From assembly GCF_900128985.1 (NCBI RefSeq), contig NZ_FQUC01000004.1:1-64000 (forward strand): 64,000 nucleotides of DNA. Direction: 5' to 3'. Under the pieces are notes generated by a model. It searched no databases, had not been told where the DNA came from, and saw nothing but the letters and a program-made list of their open reading frames with translations. Made by a program: the position numbers and the translations under genes. Below are positions 45,097 through 52,740 of this stretch, piece by piece. Numbering within the stretch: position 1 is the stretch's first letter; every line of letters starts with the position of its first letter. This stretch comes from Indolivaga macrotermitis. GTDB lineage: Bacteria > Bacteroidota > Bacteroidia > Bacteroidales > Dysgonomonadaceae.

Positions 45097-45270
45097 ATGG
45101 AATATTTCTTTCTTTCGATACCTTTCTTTCTTATAATAGCATTTGTATTCAAGCTGTTAAATAAAGACAGAACAGCTTTAGTATTCTACGTTATAGGTAT
45201 TTCGGCATTTGTTGTACCTATTATTATTGGTATTATCTTTTTAGTTTTCTATCTATTAGGAATGTTCTGA
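45097..45270 (+). CDS. Small membrane protein (57 aa)
   Basis: This 57-residue gene has two hydrophobic segments (about 4-20 and 28-54) joined by a basic turn (KLLNKDR). It lies 13 bp after the GNAT gene and is probably cotranscribed with it. I do not recognise a family. Small two-segment proteins of this size include toxin and immunity proteins as well as unknown membrane subunits. Confidence 0.55.
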   Translation: MEYFFLSIPFFLIIAFVFKLLNKDRTALVFYVIGISAFVVPIIIGIIFLVFYLLGMF

Positions 45271-45286
45271 TATAGATACAAACCTT

Positions 45287-45520
45287 TACCGTACAACCGT
45301 CATTACCGACCGTCAACTCCGGACGGTAGATGACGGTAGTTTCTGTCGGTTACTTCATCTTTTACCAAAAACATACGCACCTATATATCAACAATATAAA
45401 CACTAAAAGAAGTATATATCTACCGGCATTTGCCCGTCACCGTCTACTTACCGTCAACCGTCACGTATATATATATACGTGACGGTTGACGGTAGTCAGT
45501 GACGGCTTTCGGTGACGGTA
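45287..45520. repeat. TGACGG repeat array with a perfect 44-bp palindrome
   Basis: A perfect palindrome of 22-bp arms spans 45450-45493, centred on a TATATA core. TGACGG or its complement CCGTCA recurs around it (starts 45298, 45310, 45331, 45434, 45451, 45458, 45480, 45487, 45500, 45513). A smaller inverted group lies at 45297-45337. It stands between the small membrane protein and the stop of the RepA-like helicase gene, and has the look of an iteron-type replication or processing site. Confidence 0.7.
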
Positions 45521-45533
45521 AAAAAAGAGATGC

Positions 45534-46565
45534 CTAAACCGATAACGGTAACTGATATTGTATTGTTTCATCGGATGGATACAGGCAATATTCGCCATTA
45601 CTATTTTTGTCTATCAGTTGTTGCCCTATAGCTTCCTTTATCTTCCTTTCGGCAGTACGTGCGCTAATCGACTGGCATTTCATCAGCCTGTTACGTAAGT
45701 CGGCATACGAAAGAGAATTTATGGTACTAAATATACGTTCGAAATGTTCATACAAAACGCTATCCGTTTTCGTCTTAACATCGTTCTTCCCGCACATTTC
45801 GGGCAATCCCTTATCATTGATCAGGAAATGAAATTCGTCGAAAGGACGGTTGCGGGTAAAGAGCGGACGGACGGTAGACACACCTCCCGTACGGCTGATA
45901 CCGAGCACCGTTTCGGACTTGTTTACGATCTCCGTTCCGAGATGTCCGCGCAGTTGTCCACCGACCTTATTTTCGTGCAACACAGAGCATATATGACAGT
46001 TGTGGAGGGTGGTGAGGCGCATCAGCAGATTGACGGTTTCGCTACTCTCGTCGGCCGAATTGAAGTCGCGAACCAAGTCTCTCACCCCATCGAGAAAGAC
46101 GAGCGACGGCTGCCACTTCTCCACTATCTGTGTAAAGATGGCAGTACGTTCGGCAGCACTGTATTCGCGCAGCGAAAATACCTTCAGACGGTTGTTGTTC
46201 AATCGCGGATCCCATCCCGCAAGGCGGTGTATACGGCGGGCTGTTTTAAGGGTGCTGTGGCGTGCCATTTCGGTGTCGACCACCAACACTCTCGCCTGCA
46301 TATTATGGTCGAGCATACGGGCTGCGAGGAGGCAAACCAGAAAGGTTTTGCACGACTTGGCAGCCCCTCCGATAGTCGATATATTGCCTTCGGAAAACAG
46401 TACCCCCTCGCCTATCGAAAGCAACGGCAAAGGCTCGGCAATCTCCTTCGAAAGGTCTATCTGGCATTCGGCAACGAGGTCGGACTGAGGCACTCCCACC
46501 TCACCGGCATCCACTTCGGGAGCCTGTCCGCAGATACGGGCAATATCACTGTAATCCAATTGCAT
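45534..46565 (-). CDS. RepA-like hexameric-helicase-family ATPase
   Basis: This 343-residue RecA-fold ATPase of the AAA_25/RepA type shows Walker A STIGGAAKSCKT at about 64-75 with Ser-Cys-Lys-Thr, Walker B PSLVFLDGVRDL near 153-164 and a helicase-like SVLHENK stretch. The C-terminal part (about 270-330) resembles a winged helix (LSYADLRNRL, ISARTAERKIKEAI). Plasmid RepA helicases and the ATPases of Bacteroidota mobile elements share this form. The gene overlaps the upstream unknown gene by 20 bp and ends at the TGACGG palindrome region. No integrase, relaxase or primase is nearby. Confidence 0.78.
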   Translation of the reverse strand: MQLDYSDIARICGQAPEVDAGEVGVPQSDLVAECQIDLSKEIAEPLPLLSIGEGVLFSEGNISTIGGAAKSCKTFLVCLLAARMLDHNMQARVLVVDTEMARHSTLKTARRIHRLAGWDPRLNNNRLKVFSLREYSAAERTAIFTQIVEKWQPSLVFLDGVRDLVRDFNSADESSETVNLLMRLTTLHNCHICSVLHENKVGGQLRGHLGTEIVNKSETVLGISRTGGVSTVRPLFTRNRPFDEFHFLINDKGLPEMCGKNDVKTKTDSVLYEHFERIFSTINSLSYADLRNRLMKCQSISARTAERKIKEAIGQQLIDKNSNGEYCLYPSDETIQYQLPLSV

Positions 46566-46983
46566 ACAACAGATTCTTACGGATTACGTCATCAGGCTGG
46601 TCGGTCAGGTTGATCAGGCACGAACTGATCTTTCCCATTTCGGGCAATTGCGGTTTCAGCGGAAACAGCAGCGTCACCAGATCGCTGTCGTCGAAAGCCA
46701 CCACACGCTGTACCCGTTGGTTGATCTCCGTCCATATATCGAGGGGTTCGAGCGTCTCCAGCTGGCGGTGTATCTCCAGCAGGTTCCATATCAGTTCCGA
46801 CTGGCGGCGGATATAACCGTCATTGGCATTGGGGTTCTGCTTGTACATTTTCAGCTTCACCGACAGGTCTTCGACAATCTTACCGAGACGGGCTGTTGGC
46901 GACACAAATTCGCCCGCTTCGGGCATGCCGTAATATTGTTGGATGCGTTGCCCGATGTACCGGGGCAGGTCTTTTCGTTCCAT
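46546..46983 (-). CDS. Partner gene of the RepA-like ATPase
   Basis: This 145-residue helical protein has no signal peptide or membrane segment. It begins MERKDLPRYIGQRIQQYYG and has a middle rich in Gln/Arg/Leu (YIRRQSELIWNLLEIHRQLETL). I do not recognise it. It overlaps the ATPase start by 20 bp, so the two are made together, probably as parts of one mobile-element module. G+C is visibly higher across this pair than in flanking DNA. Confidence 0.65.
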   Translation of the reverse strand: MERKDLPRYIGQRIQQYYGMPEAGEFVSPTARLGKIVEDLSVKLKMYKQNPNANDGYIRRQSELIWNLLEIHRQLETLEPLDIWTEINQRVQRVVAFDDSDLVTLLFPLKPQLPEMGKISSCLINLTDQPDDVIRKNLLYAIGLQ

Positions 46984-47324
46984 AAGCTTCAGTTTTTTAC
47001 GTTATAGATAAACTTCGGCAGGCGGAATGGTACGATTCTGAAAATTTGTCACTGAAAAGATGTCCTGTTTTCTGACAAACAGTCTTATTACCAACCCTTT
47101 GACAGAAACTCACATCTCTCAAATAATTTATTAATTGACAATATATTACAGCCTGTTTTAAACTTTTTTAAACCTCACGGGTACACATTCGGGCACGCTG
47201 TTTGCCATTTTACTGCCGGAAGCCGCCCGATGGTGAACACACCAAAACGGCTCGTATAAGTGAACCGTAACGGCGGATTCTGCAATGAATAGATTGTTTA
47301 ATAAAAAAATAGGAGGAATTTACG
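46984..47324. other. Divergent intergenic region before hsp20
   Basis: I see no gene here. CTGTTT/AAACAG (47066-47084 region) can form a hairpin. TTTG at 47098-47101 with a poor TAATTTAT box may be a promoter for hsp20, giving a leader of about 190 bases. The last 150 bp are richer in G+C than the rest. Confidence 0.35.
47311..47316 (+). promoter_or_regulatory. Canonical Shine-Dalgarno AGGAGG before hsp20
   Basis: AGGAGG ends 8 bp before the ATG at 47325, a perfect match to the anti-SD core. Most genes in this window, as in Bacteroidota generally, lack such a site, so it stands out. Confidence 0.7.
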
Positions 47325-47753
47325 ATGACTAACTTTTTAAGAAGATTTGATTCGAGGAGAAACACTCTGCCATCATTATTCAACGACAATTTCTTTACCG
47401 ACTTTTTTGAAAGTAACAATTTTCCGGCTGCCAATGTAACCGAAAATAAGAACGGATTCGACATCGACCTGTCTGTTCCGGGATTCGACAAAAGCGATAT
47501 AGATATTAAGGTGGAGGACAATGTATTGACCGTTTCGGCTAAGAAGGAAAACCGGATGGAAGAAAAAGACAAAGACAATCGCCTGATCCGTCAGGAATTC
47601 AGCGCTTCGTCATTCTCCAGAAGTTTTATCCTGCCCGATAATACCGATGCCGAACATATTTCGGCTAAACACAAGGATGGTATACTGAATATCCACCTCA
47701 ATAAAATGGATAAGGTGATAGAAGACAAGGTTAAAAAGATTGAAATAGGTTAA
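47325..47753 (+). CDS. Hsp20 / small heat-shock protein
   Basis: This is an alpha-crystallin-type chaperone of 142 residues. The N-terminal region is Phe-rich (RRFDSRRN, LPSLFNDNFF). The alpha-crystallin domain spans about 38-140, with FDIDLSVPGFDKSDIDIKVEDNVLTVSA, and FSASSFSRSFILPDN and AKHKDGILNIHL. The C-terminal IxI-type ending is KKIEIG. ATP-independent holdase activity is the family role. It is translated from a perfect AGGAGG site, unusual for this genome, and ends before a strong terminator. Confidence 0.93.
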   Translation: MTNFLRRFDSRRNTLPSLFNDNFFTDFFESNNFPAANVTENKNGFDIDLSVPGFDKSDIDIKVEDNVLTVSAKKENRMEEKDKDNRLIRQEFSASSFSRSFILPDNTDAEHISAKHKDGILNIHLNKMDKVIEDKVKKIEIG

Positions 47754-47828
47754 CTTTTTTCACTCAAAATCATCATTCAACTTTACTCTCAATTACTTTT
47801 AGATGGGGCGTTGTCCCGTTAATCCAAT

Positions 47829-47870
47829 AAATCGCCGTACTCTAAATTATGAGTACGGTGATTTGTTTTA
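47829..47870 (+). terminator. Terminator of hsp20
   Basis: AAATCGCCGTACTC (47829-47842) pairs with GAGTACGGTGATTT (47851-47864) over 14 positions with one G-T and ends in TGTTTT. Confidence 0.75.
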
Positions 47871-48030
47871 CTAAAAAAAGAGGTTTATTTTTTATTCTGC
47901 TTAAATCAGTGATTTTTTTTGCGAGAATTTTGTACTAATATTTTCGCAATCGAAATATATTAAAATTCTGTTTTACAAACATTTACTCTATTGTGTATAT
48001 AATTCATCGAAAATATTTATTATTTTTTGA

Positions 48031-48157
48031 GTGAACCATTATTCCTCGTTTGCGTTTATACATCAGACCTTCACACTTCGAAGGTTCGTGTTTATTCAAA
48101 AAAAAAGTGTTGTTTTTAAGTAGCGAAAGCCTGTGATGTGAGATCACGGGCTTTTTC
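48031..48157 (+). repeat. Dispersed repeat copy R3 (127 bp, with R4)
   Basis: This 127-bp copy pairs with R4 at 50496-50622. It contains a hairpin with GACCTTC/GAAGGTT near 48064-48089, a run of A then GTGTTGTTTTTAAG, and the palindrome GCCTGTGAT/ATCACGGGC near 48129-48151 with a T tail. Confidence 0.65.
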
Positions 48158-48188
48158 GTTTTTCGTCGCAAACAAATGTATACGACAG

Positions 48189-48216
48189 ATGAGTATAATT
48201 TTAGTTTTTGGTTATA
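48189..48216 (+). repeat. 28-bp direct repeat, copy 1
   Basis: The 28 bases that begin ATGAGTATAA and end TGGTTATA recur exactly at 48953-48980. The copies flank the GNAT gene of 48283-48831. Confidence 0.7.
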
Positions 48217-48282
48217 ACTACAGCTTTTTCTTTTAACCTTCGTATTTGCCGGCCGGCTCTTGTCTCCGCAACCGGATACTTG

Positions 48283-48831
48283 TCAGAGGTTCGGCTTTTG
48301 ATTCTCCCAAGCCGCCTTTGTCAATTCGAGCCAATCTATCTGAACACCATTGTAGTCGAATGTTTCCTGAAAGTCAAAACCCAATTTAGCCAGTACATTT
48401 TTCGACTTTACATTTTCGGGGTTAACTATTGCATATATTATATCGAGATTCAGATTTTCGAATCCATAATCCAATATCGCTACCGACGATTCGGTCGCAA
48501 AACCTTTTCCCCAATGTTTTCTCTTAAATCTGTATCCGAGTTCGTAAAAATCGGTGTGATTGTTTAACGGCTCGTTAAAATATTTCAGTCCTGCCCAGCC
48601 GACACATTCTTTTGTCGATTTGTCGGTTACCGCCCAACGGGCTATACCGTATTCGCGGTATTGTTTTTTCAGTATTTCGATCACAGGCCGTACTTCCTCA
48701 ATCGATTTTACAGGTTTGTTTTCGATATACAAATGAACTTGGGGATCGGAGTCCATTTCATACAGATCATCTTCGTCTACGTAATCTACTTCTCTCAAAA
48801 TGAGCCGTTCCGTTTCTATAAAAATCTTCAT
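48283..48831 (-). CDS. GNAT-family N-acetyltransferase (RimJ/RimL-like)
   Basis: This 182-residue acetyltransferase has the RimJ/RimL pattern: ETERLILREVDYVDEDDLYEM at the start, GWAGLKYF, a KHWGKGFATESSVAILDYGFE acetyl-CoA loop (W-G-K-G-F-A near 107-112) and NVLAKLGFDFQETFDYNG. Such enzymes acetylate the N-terminus of ribosomal proteins or small amines; the target is unknown. It sits alone between two exact 28-bp direct repeats. Confidence 0.9.
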   Translation of the reverse strand: MKIFIETERLILREVDYVDEDDLYEMDSDPQVHLYIENKPVKSIEEVRPVIEILKKQYREYGIARWAVTDKSTKECVGWAGLKYFNEPLNNHTDFYELGYRFKRKHWGKGFATESSVAILDYGFENLNLDIIYAIVNPENVKSKNVLAKLGFDFQETFDYNGVQIDWLELTKAAWENQKPNL

Positions 48832-49049
48832 CTGTCAGTCTTTTTGCGAAAATTAGCAATTATCTGCGGAATAAATACTATTTACTGTTTAAAACTCCTT
48901 ATCTCCCGGTTCAAATGCTGTTCTGTTGCGGGCTTCCGAACGTATGTCGTAAATGAGTATAATTTTAGTTTTTGGTTATAGTCTCTTCTTTTTTTAATGG
49001 ACATATTTGCATACAGACACTAATTTTCAAACCTAAATTTTTACAAACT
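48832..49049. other. Intergenic between the GNAT and metalloprotease genes
   Basis: The second 28-bp repeat copy (48953-48980) is here. CATATTTG at 49002-49009 is a one-mismatch -7 box about 40 bp before the metalloprotease start. Confidence 0.4.
48953..48980 (+). repeat. 28-bp direct repeat, copy 2
   Basis: This is an exact copy of 48189-48216. It lies upstream of the metalloprotease start codon. Confidence 0.7.
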
Positions 49050-50432
49050 ATGAAATTTATTAAACCTCTCTGTATTTTACTGATCGTAGCATTAGTATCG
49101 GCTTGCCAGAACGAAACGATTGAAGATGGAAACTCTCCGCAAACATCAGGTGATATTTCAGGAGATCTCGCACTGATAAAACAGTTGGGAATGGATATCA
49201 CAAATATCGAAGATCTAGGGGATAGCTATGTCGTTGAAGGCGATATTATTTTGTCAAAAGAACAACTCCGGAGACACACGTCTTCTTCGAACGATTCTTT
49301 AACATTACGGCAAAGCAGAAGTACAAATCTTGTTAGCCAGGCAAATGTTTCTAATATCTCTGTCGGATTCGATTCATCTATGCCAAACATAGGGTCAGAC
49401 TCGGGCTGGAGAGATGCAACACAATCCGCTATAAATGAATGGAATAGCATACCCGGATGTTTAGTCAAATTTACATTGACTACAGTAGCTAATCCTGACA
49501 TTAAAATCAAATATACAACTGTAAGCGGAACATGGGTTGCCCGTGCTCTTACACCCTCTAATAATAAACCGGGAAGCTATGTTGAAGTCAATTCCACATC
49601 GAATAGTTATTCTTCTTTAGAAAAAAAATATGCAATAGTACACGAGTTAGGTCATACATTAGGGCTATTACATACCGACTTTAACTTGGAGCTAAGCGAG
49701 ACTAAAAGTAACAATCCCGGCATCCTGATTCCGGGAACTCCGTCCGGTGGTGGTTTAGGTCCTAATATGAGTGATAACGATATTAATTCTATAATGAATT
49801 ATAAAATGGCTACAACTTGGAAAGGATTCTCCTATTACGATGTTGTTGCTATAAGATACTTGTATCCTGCTAACTCTCAAATTTCGGCATCTTCTACAGC
49901 TGTCGGCTCAGGCACAGATGTTACTTATACTATAGGAGTAAATCCTCTATCTAGTACGCAGATAAAATGGGAGTCAATACAAAATGCAACTCTTACTTCC
50001 GGCAACGGGGTATCTAAAGCCACCTTCAAAGTATCAGGTAATGGCTATGCACGTGTCAAAGCCATTGTTACATTCTATGGGAATAATTTTAGTTTCGAAC
50101 ATTCTTCTGTTTGGATAGGTAAGCCTGCAACACCTACTAATATTATCGGATTCGAAACGAATAATAAAATATTTAACTCCAGATCTCAATATTCATTTAC
50201 TGTAGCTCCTGCTAATGGTGCAACAAGTTATCGATGGGAGGTATCCGGAGGAACTATCATAGGAACTTCAACCGGAGCAAGTATTACCGTCGAAACAGCT
50301 GTTTCTATAGGAACCACACCTAAATATCTGGATGTGAAAGTATATTCTGTAAACCAATACGGTGAAAGTACATTTTTATACAGAACCGGAACTATTAAGT
50401 CTGCCGGTGACGGCCCTTCTATCATTTTATAA
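49050..50432 (+). CDS. M57-type zinc metalloprotease lipoprotein
   Basis: This 460-residue lipoprotein has lipobox VSAC (Cys19). The protease domain carries the zinc motif HELGHTLGLLH with ligands at 198, 202 and 208 and the Met-turn SIMNY (Met249), which matches the dual-action HEIGH (M57) family. Two Ig/PKD-like beta domains follow (about 290-380 and 390-460). The open frame begins at a TTG (48972); the ATG at 49050 gives the proper signal peptide. It is probably exposed on the cell surface. A terminator follows. Confidence 0.88.
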   Translation: MKFIKPLCILLIVALVSACQNETIEDGNSPQTSGDISGDLALIKQLGMDITNIEDLGDSYVVEGDIILSKEQLRRHTSSSNDSLTLRQSRSTNLVSQANVSNISVGFDSSMPNIGSDSGWRDATQSAINEWNSIPGCLVKFTLTTVANPDIKIKYTTVSGTWVARALTPSNNKPGSYVEVNSTSNSYSSLEKKYAIVHELGHTLGLLHTDFNLELSETKSNNPGILIPGTPSGGGLGPNMSDNDINSIMNYKMATTWKGFSYYDVVAIRYLYPANSQISASSTAVGSGTDVTYTIGVNPLSSTQIKWESIQNATLTSGNGVSKATFKVSGNGYARVKAIVTFYGNNFSFEHSSVWIGKPATPTNIIGFETNNKIFNSRSQYSFTVAPANGATSYRWEVSGGTIIGTSTGASITVETAVSIGTTPKYLDVKVYSVNQYGESTFLYRTGTIKSAGDGPSIIL

Positions 50433-50460
50433 GACACAAATATTCTCTGTTTTAACAACA

Positions 50461-50494
50461 AAGCCTCTCTGTAACGGGAGGCTTTATTTTTTTC
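50461..50494 (+). terminator. Terminator of the metalloprotease gene
   Basis: AAAGCCTC (50461-50468) pairs with GAGGCTTT (50479-50486), followed by ATTTTTTT. Confidence 0.85.
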
Positions 50495-50495
50495 G

Positions 50496-50622
50496 TGAAC
50501 TATTATTCTTCACTAGCGTTTATACATCGGACTTTCACACTTCGAAGGTCCGGTGTTTATTCAAAAAAAAGTGTTGTTTTTAAGTAATAAAAGCCTGCGA
50601 TGTGAGATCACGGGCTTTTTCG
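50496..50622 (+). repeat. Dispersed repeat copy R4 (127 bp)
   Basis: This is the same length and order of parts as R3. The first hairpin here is CGGACTTTC/GAAGGTCCG; R3 has C-G where R4 has T-G, and G-T where R4 has G-C, so both keep their pairing. The palindrome GCCTGCGAT/ATCACGGGC closes the copy. Confidence 0.65.
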
Positions 50623-50720
50623 CTTTCGGGAGTGCTTTACGATTGTACTTTTTATCGTATATTTACCTGTATATTATTGAACTTAGAATTAACACGATTT
50701 TTTTTCTTAACACCAAAACT

Positions 50721-51356
50721 ATGGCAGAAACAGAACTCCCCCCATTGTCCCCCGAAGCTAAAGAAGCTTTGAGGTTAGGACATGAAGCGTATGATAATAA
50801 AAACTATCAGGAAGCCATAAGACAATATGAGATATATTTGAAGGAAGAACCTGAGGATAGTGATATTTTATCAAGGTCAGCATATATACATGGTGCTATT
50901 TTTCAAAGATACAAAGAAGCCGAAAAGCTCTTATTAAAGGTGATAGAACTTGTCCCTAAAGACTTGGGGGCATATATTAACTTAGGATCAGCTAATATTG
51001 GATTGAAAGAATTCAAAGCTGCTGAGTTTTATCTATTAAAAGCTCTTGATCTAGCCCCAAAGATGAGTGGAATTCTAGCGAATTTAGGTCTTGTGTATGA
51101 TGAGCAAGGGGATTTAGACAAAGGAGAAGAATACTATCTAAAAGCATTAAAGCGTTCTCCATATAACCTTATTGCTCTAAAAAATCTTGCTTCACTATAT
51201 TTCAAAAGGGGAGATATTACTAATGCAAGATTAAAATTTGAAGTAGCAGAAGGTATAGCAATAAAAAAAAGAGACATTACATATATTAACGATGCATTAA
51301 TATTCATATACAATAAAGAAAAAGCATTTGACAAACTTGAAAAAAAAATGTTTTGA
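50721..51356 (+). CDS. TPR protein, probably the front part of a frameshifted gene
   Basis: From the ATG at 50721 this frame encodes 211 residues with about five TPR units (AYDNKNYQEAIRQYEIYLKEEPED, GAYINLGSANIGLKEFKAAEFYL, LANLGLVYDEQGDLDKGEEYYLKALK and others). The frame also opens upstream at 50553 with no support. It ends at a TGA at 51354-51356, just after a run of nine A (51340-51348). The second frame (51328-52521) has no ATG near its start and continues the same pattern if one A is removed, so the two are probably one gene. Confidence 0.75.
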   Translation: MAETELPPLSPEAKEALRLGHEAYDNKNYQEAIRQYEIYLKEEPEDSDILSRSAYIHGAIFQRYKEAEKLLLKVIELVPKDLGAYINLGSANIGLKEFKAAEFYLLKALDLAPKMSGILANLGLVYDEQGDLDKGEEYYLKALKRSPYNLIALKNLASLYFKRGDITNARLKFEVAEGIAIKKRDITYINDALIFIYNKEKAFDKLEKKMF

Positions 51357-52521
51357 ACTTAATAAAGCAATCTTAGAAATATATACTTTTCGAGATACTG
51401 ATAATGCTAAAGAGATTCAAAAAATTGTTACAAATATTCTCAATGCTGATTCTGATTCTTTTTTCTCTTCTAGAGTACCCAAAGATTCTCTATACAGAAA
51501 AGAGCTAACTAATATTTATTCAAAATCGATGTCAATAGTTCAACAATTATTTGTAGATATTGACACCGAAAATATAGAAAACCAAGTAGCACATTACACA
51601 AAAAAGTGGGTAGCTGAGCAACTCCTTCTAAATAATTCTCCCATGCAATTGAATACGGTAGCCAAAGCAAACGATCCGGGTGAAGGAAAGCCTCTTCTTA
51701 CATATTTAGGCATTAGGGAAGATTGCATTTCGGATGAACATCAAGCATTTGTAGCCAGTTTTATTTTTAACCCCGACAGTTTGAATCAGTTTCGTCTGTA
51801 TGGTAAAGAAGAGAATAAAGAAGCAACAGGACTAAGCTTAGTTTTTAATAAAAGTTTCTTCAATAAAGATATAACTATCAATAAAGCTCTTTTTACTAGC
51901 AGTCTTACTGAAGCGCCTGTTGATGAAATAAAAACAGAAATAAAAGAAGATATACAAAACGAACATGAATCCCTCTATCGTTGTATCTACTTAGACCCTA
52001 CTACCCGACAGGTTATATCGGTCGGACATAAAGAGGATTACACATTTTACAGAGAACAACTACATACAGGCAGAGAAATAAACCAAACGGTAAAAGACGA
52101 ATATAAGGCATATAAAAAAGAAATAGAATCCACGACAGATAAAGTCCGCGAAGAACTAAGCGAACTACAGGAAGAGATAAACAAGCTCCTTTCTTCCATT
52201 ACCGATGAGCAGGAAAAGAAAAAGGTCGAACAAACTATCTGCGACCTGCTTATCCACTTGCGATATCTGGTAAAGCATGTCGCTTTTAAAGAAGAACAAG
52301 AATGCCGTATTATTTGTGTCGAATCATTAGACAAAAATGAAAGGATATTAGAAGATATCAATAATGAACGCCTATATATCGACTATCGCACAGCAACAGA
52401 TTCGGTTACCGACATCTACTTTGCGCCGAAAGCTGAAGGTAAAACAGCATTCGGCGACAGGCTCAGGTATCACGGGCTGAAAATAAAATGTCATCAATGC
52501 GAACATCCGTTCAGCACCTGA
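51328..52521 (+). CDS. DUF2971-type protein, second half of a frameshifted gene
   Basis: This frame encodes 397 residues from a TTG at 51328, inside the end of the TPR gene. It begins with a helical linker (about 1-90). A DUF2971-type region follows, with VAHYTKKWVAEQLLLNNSPMQL, ANDPGEG, FKEEQECRIICVES and RYHGLKIKCHQC near the end. The first internal Met is near residue 68, too far in to be a natural start. With one A removed from the A9 run, the frame joins the TPR domain. DUF2971 proteins are often found near defence genes; no activity is established. Confidence 0.65.
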   Translation: MTNLKKKCFELNKAILEIYTFRDTDNAKEIQKIVTNILNADSDSFFSSRVPKDSLYRKELTNIYSKSMSIVQQLFVDIDTENIENQVAHYTKKWVAEQLLLNNSPMQLNTVAKANDPGEGKPLLTYLGIREDCISDEHQAFVASFIFNPDSLNQFRLYGKEENKEATGLSLVFNKSFFNKDITINKALFTSSLTEAPVDEIKTEIKEDIQNEHESLYRCIYLDPTTRQVISVGHKEDYTFYREQLHTGREINQTVKDEYKAYKKEIESTTDKVREELSELQEEINKLLSSITDEQEKKKVEQTICDLLIHLRYLVKHVAFKEEQECRIICVESLDKNERILEDINNERLYIDYRTATDSVTDIYFAPKAEGKTAFGDRLRYHGLKIKCHQCEHPFST

Positions 52522-52534
52522 ATGAAAGAGCATA

Positions 52535-52571
52535 AAGACAGAGACTTCAAAAGGTTTCTGTCTTATTTTTT
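52535..52571 (+). terminator. Terminator of the TPR-DUF2971 gene
   Basis: AAGACAGA (52535-52542) pairs with TCTGTCTT (52557-52564) around a 14-base loop and is followed by ATTTTTTTC. Confidence 0.75.
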
Positions 52572-52632
52572 TCTATCAAAACAGTCCTTCCGATTTCTGT
52601 CAAAATGTCACATCACTACCCCATCTTATTTT

Positions 52633-52647
52633 TGGCACAAGATTTGA
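52633..52647 (+). promoter_or_regulatory. Sigma-54-like promoter of dnaK
   Basis: TGGCACA at 52633-52639 with TTGA at 52644-52647 matches the -24/-12 spacing of sigma-54 promoters (consensus TGGCAC-N5-TTGC; here A replaces the last C). Two TGTCA copies lie 8 bp apart at 52598-52602 and 52606-52610, about 23-35 bp upstream, a possible activator site. No TAnnTTTG box is seen. Confidence 0.5.
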
Positions 52648-52740
52648 ACAAACCCTAGTGTCTTCGGAGAACAAACCTCTGGAGGCAACATTCAAATCAA
52701 AACCGAAAAAAATAAACAAATAAAAAACATATATAATACA

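Larger units (their letters stand above)
47754..48282. other. Gene-poor stretch with hsp20 terminator, repeat R3 and a 28-bp repeat
   Basis: I see no coding frame. The stretch holds the terminator at 47829-47870, repeat R3 at 48031-48157 and the first copy of a 28-bp direct repeat at 48189-48216. Confidence 0.5.

Noticed and set aside
45287-45520. TGACGG repeats as a CRISPR array.
   Set aside because: The units are only 6-7 bp, occur in both orientations at uneven spacing and lack unique spacers of even length.
45744-46613. A 289-residue frame antisense to the RepA-like ATPase gene.
   Set aside because: The minus-strand frame carries intact Walker motifs and overlaps its partner in a normal way, while the plus-strand frame is rich in rare combinations and has no recognisable domain.
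51328-51330. TTG as a genuine start of the DUF2971 protein.
   Set aside because: The TTG lies inside the TPR gene with no ribosome site, and the frameshift at the A9 run explains the frame better.
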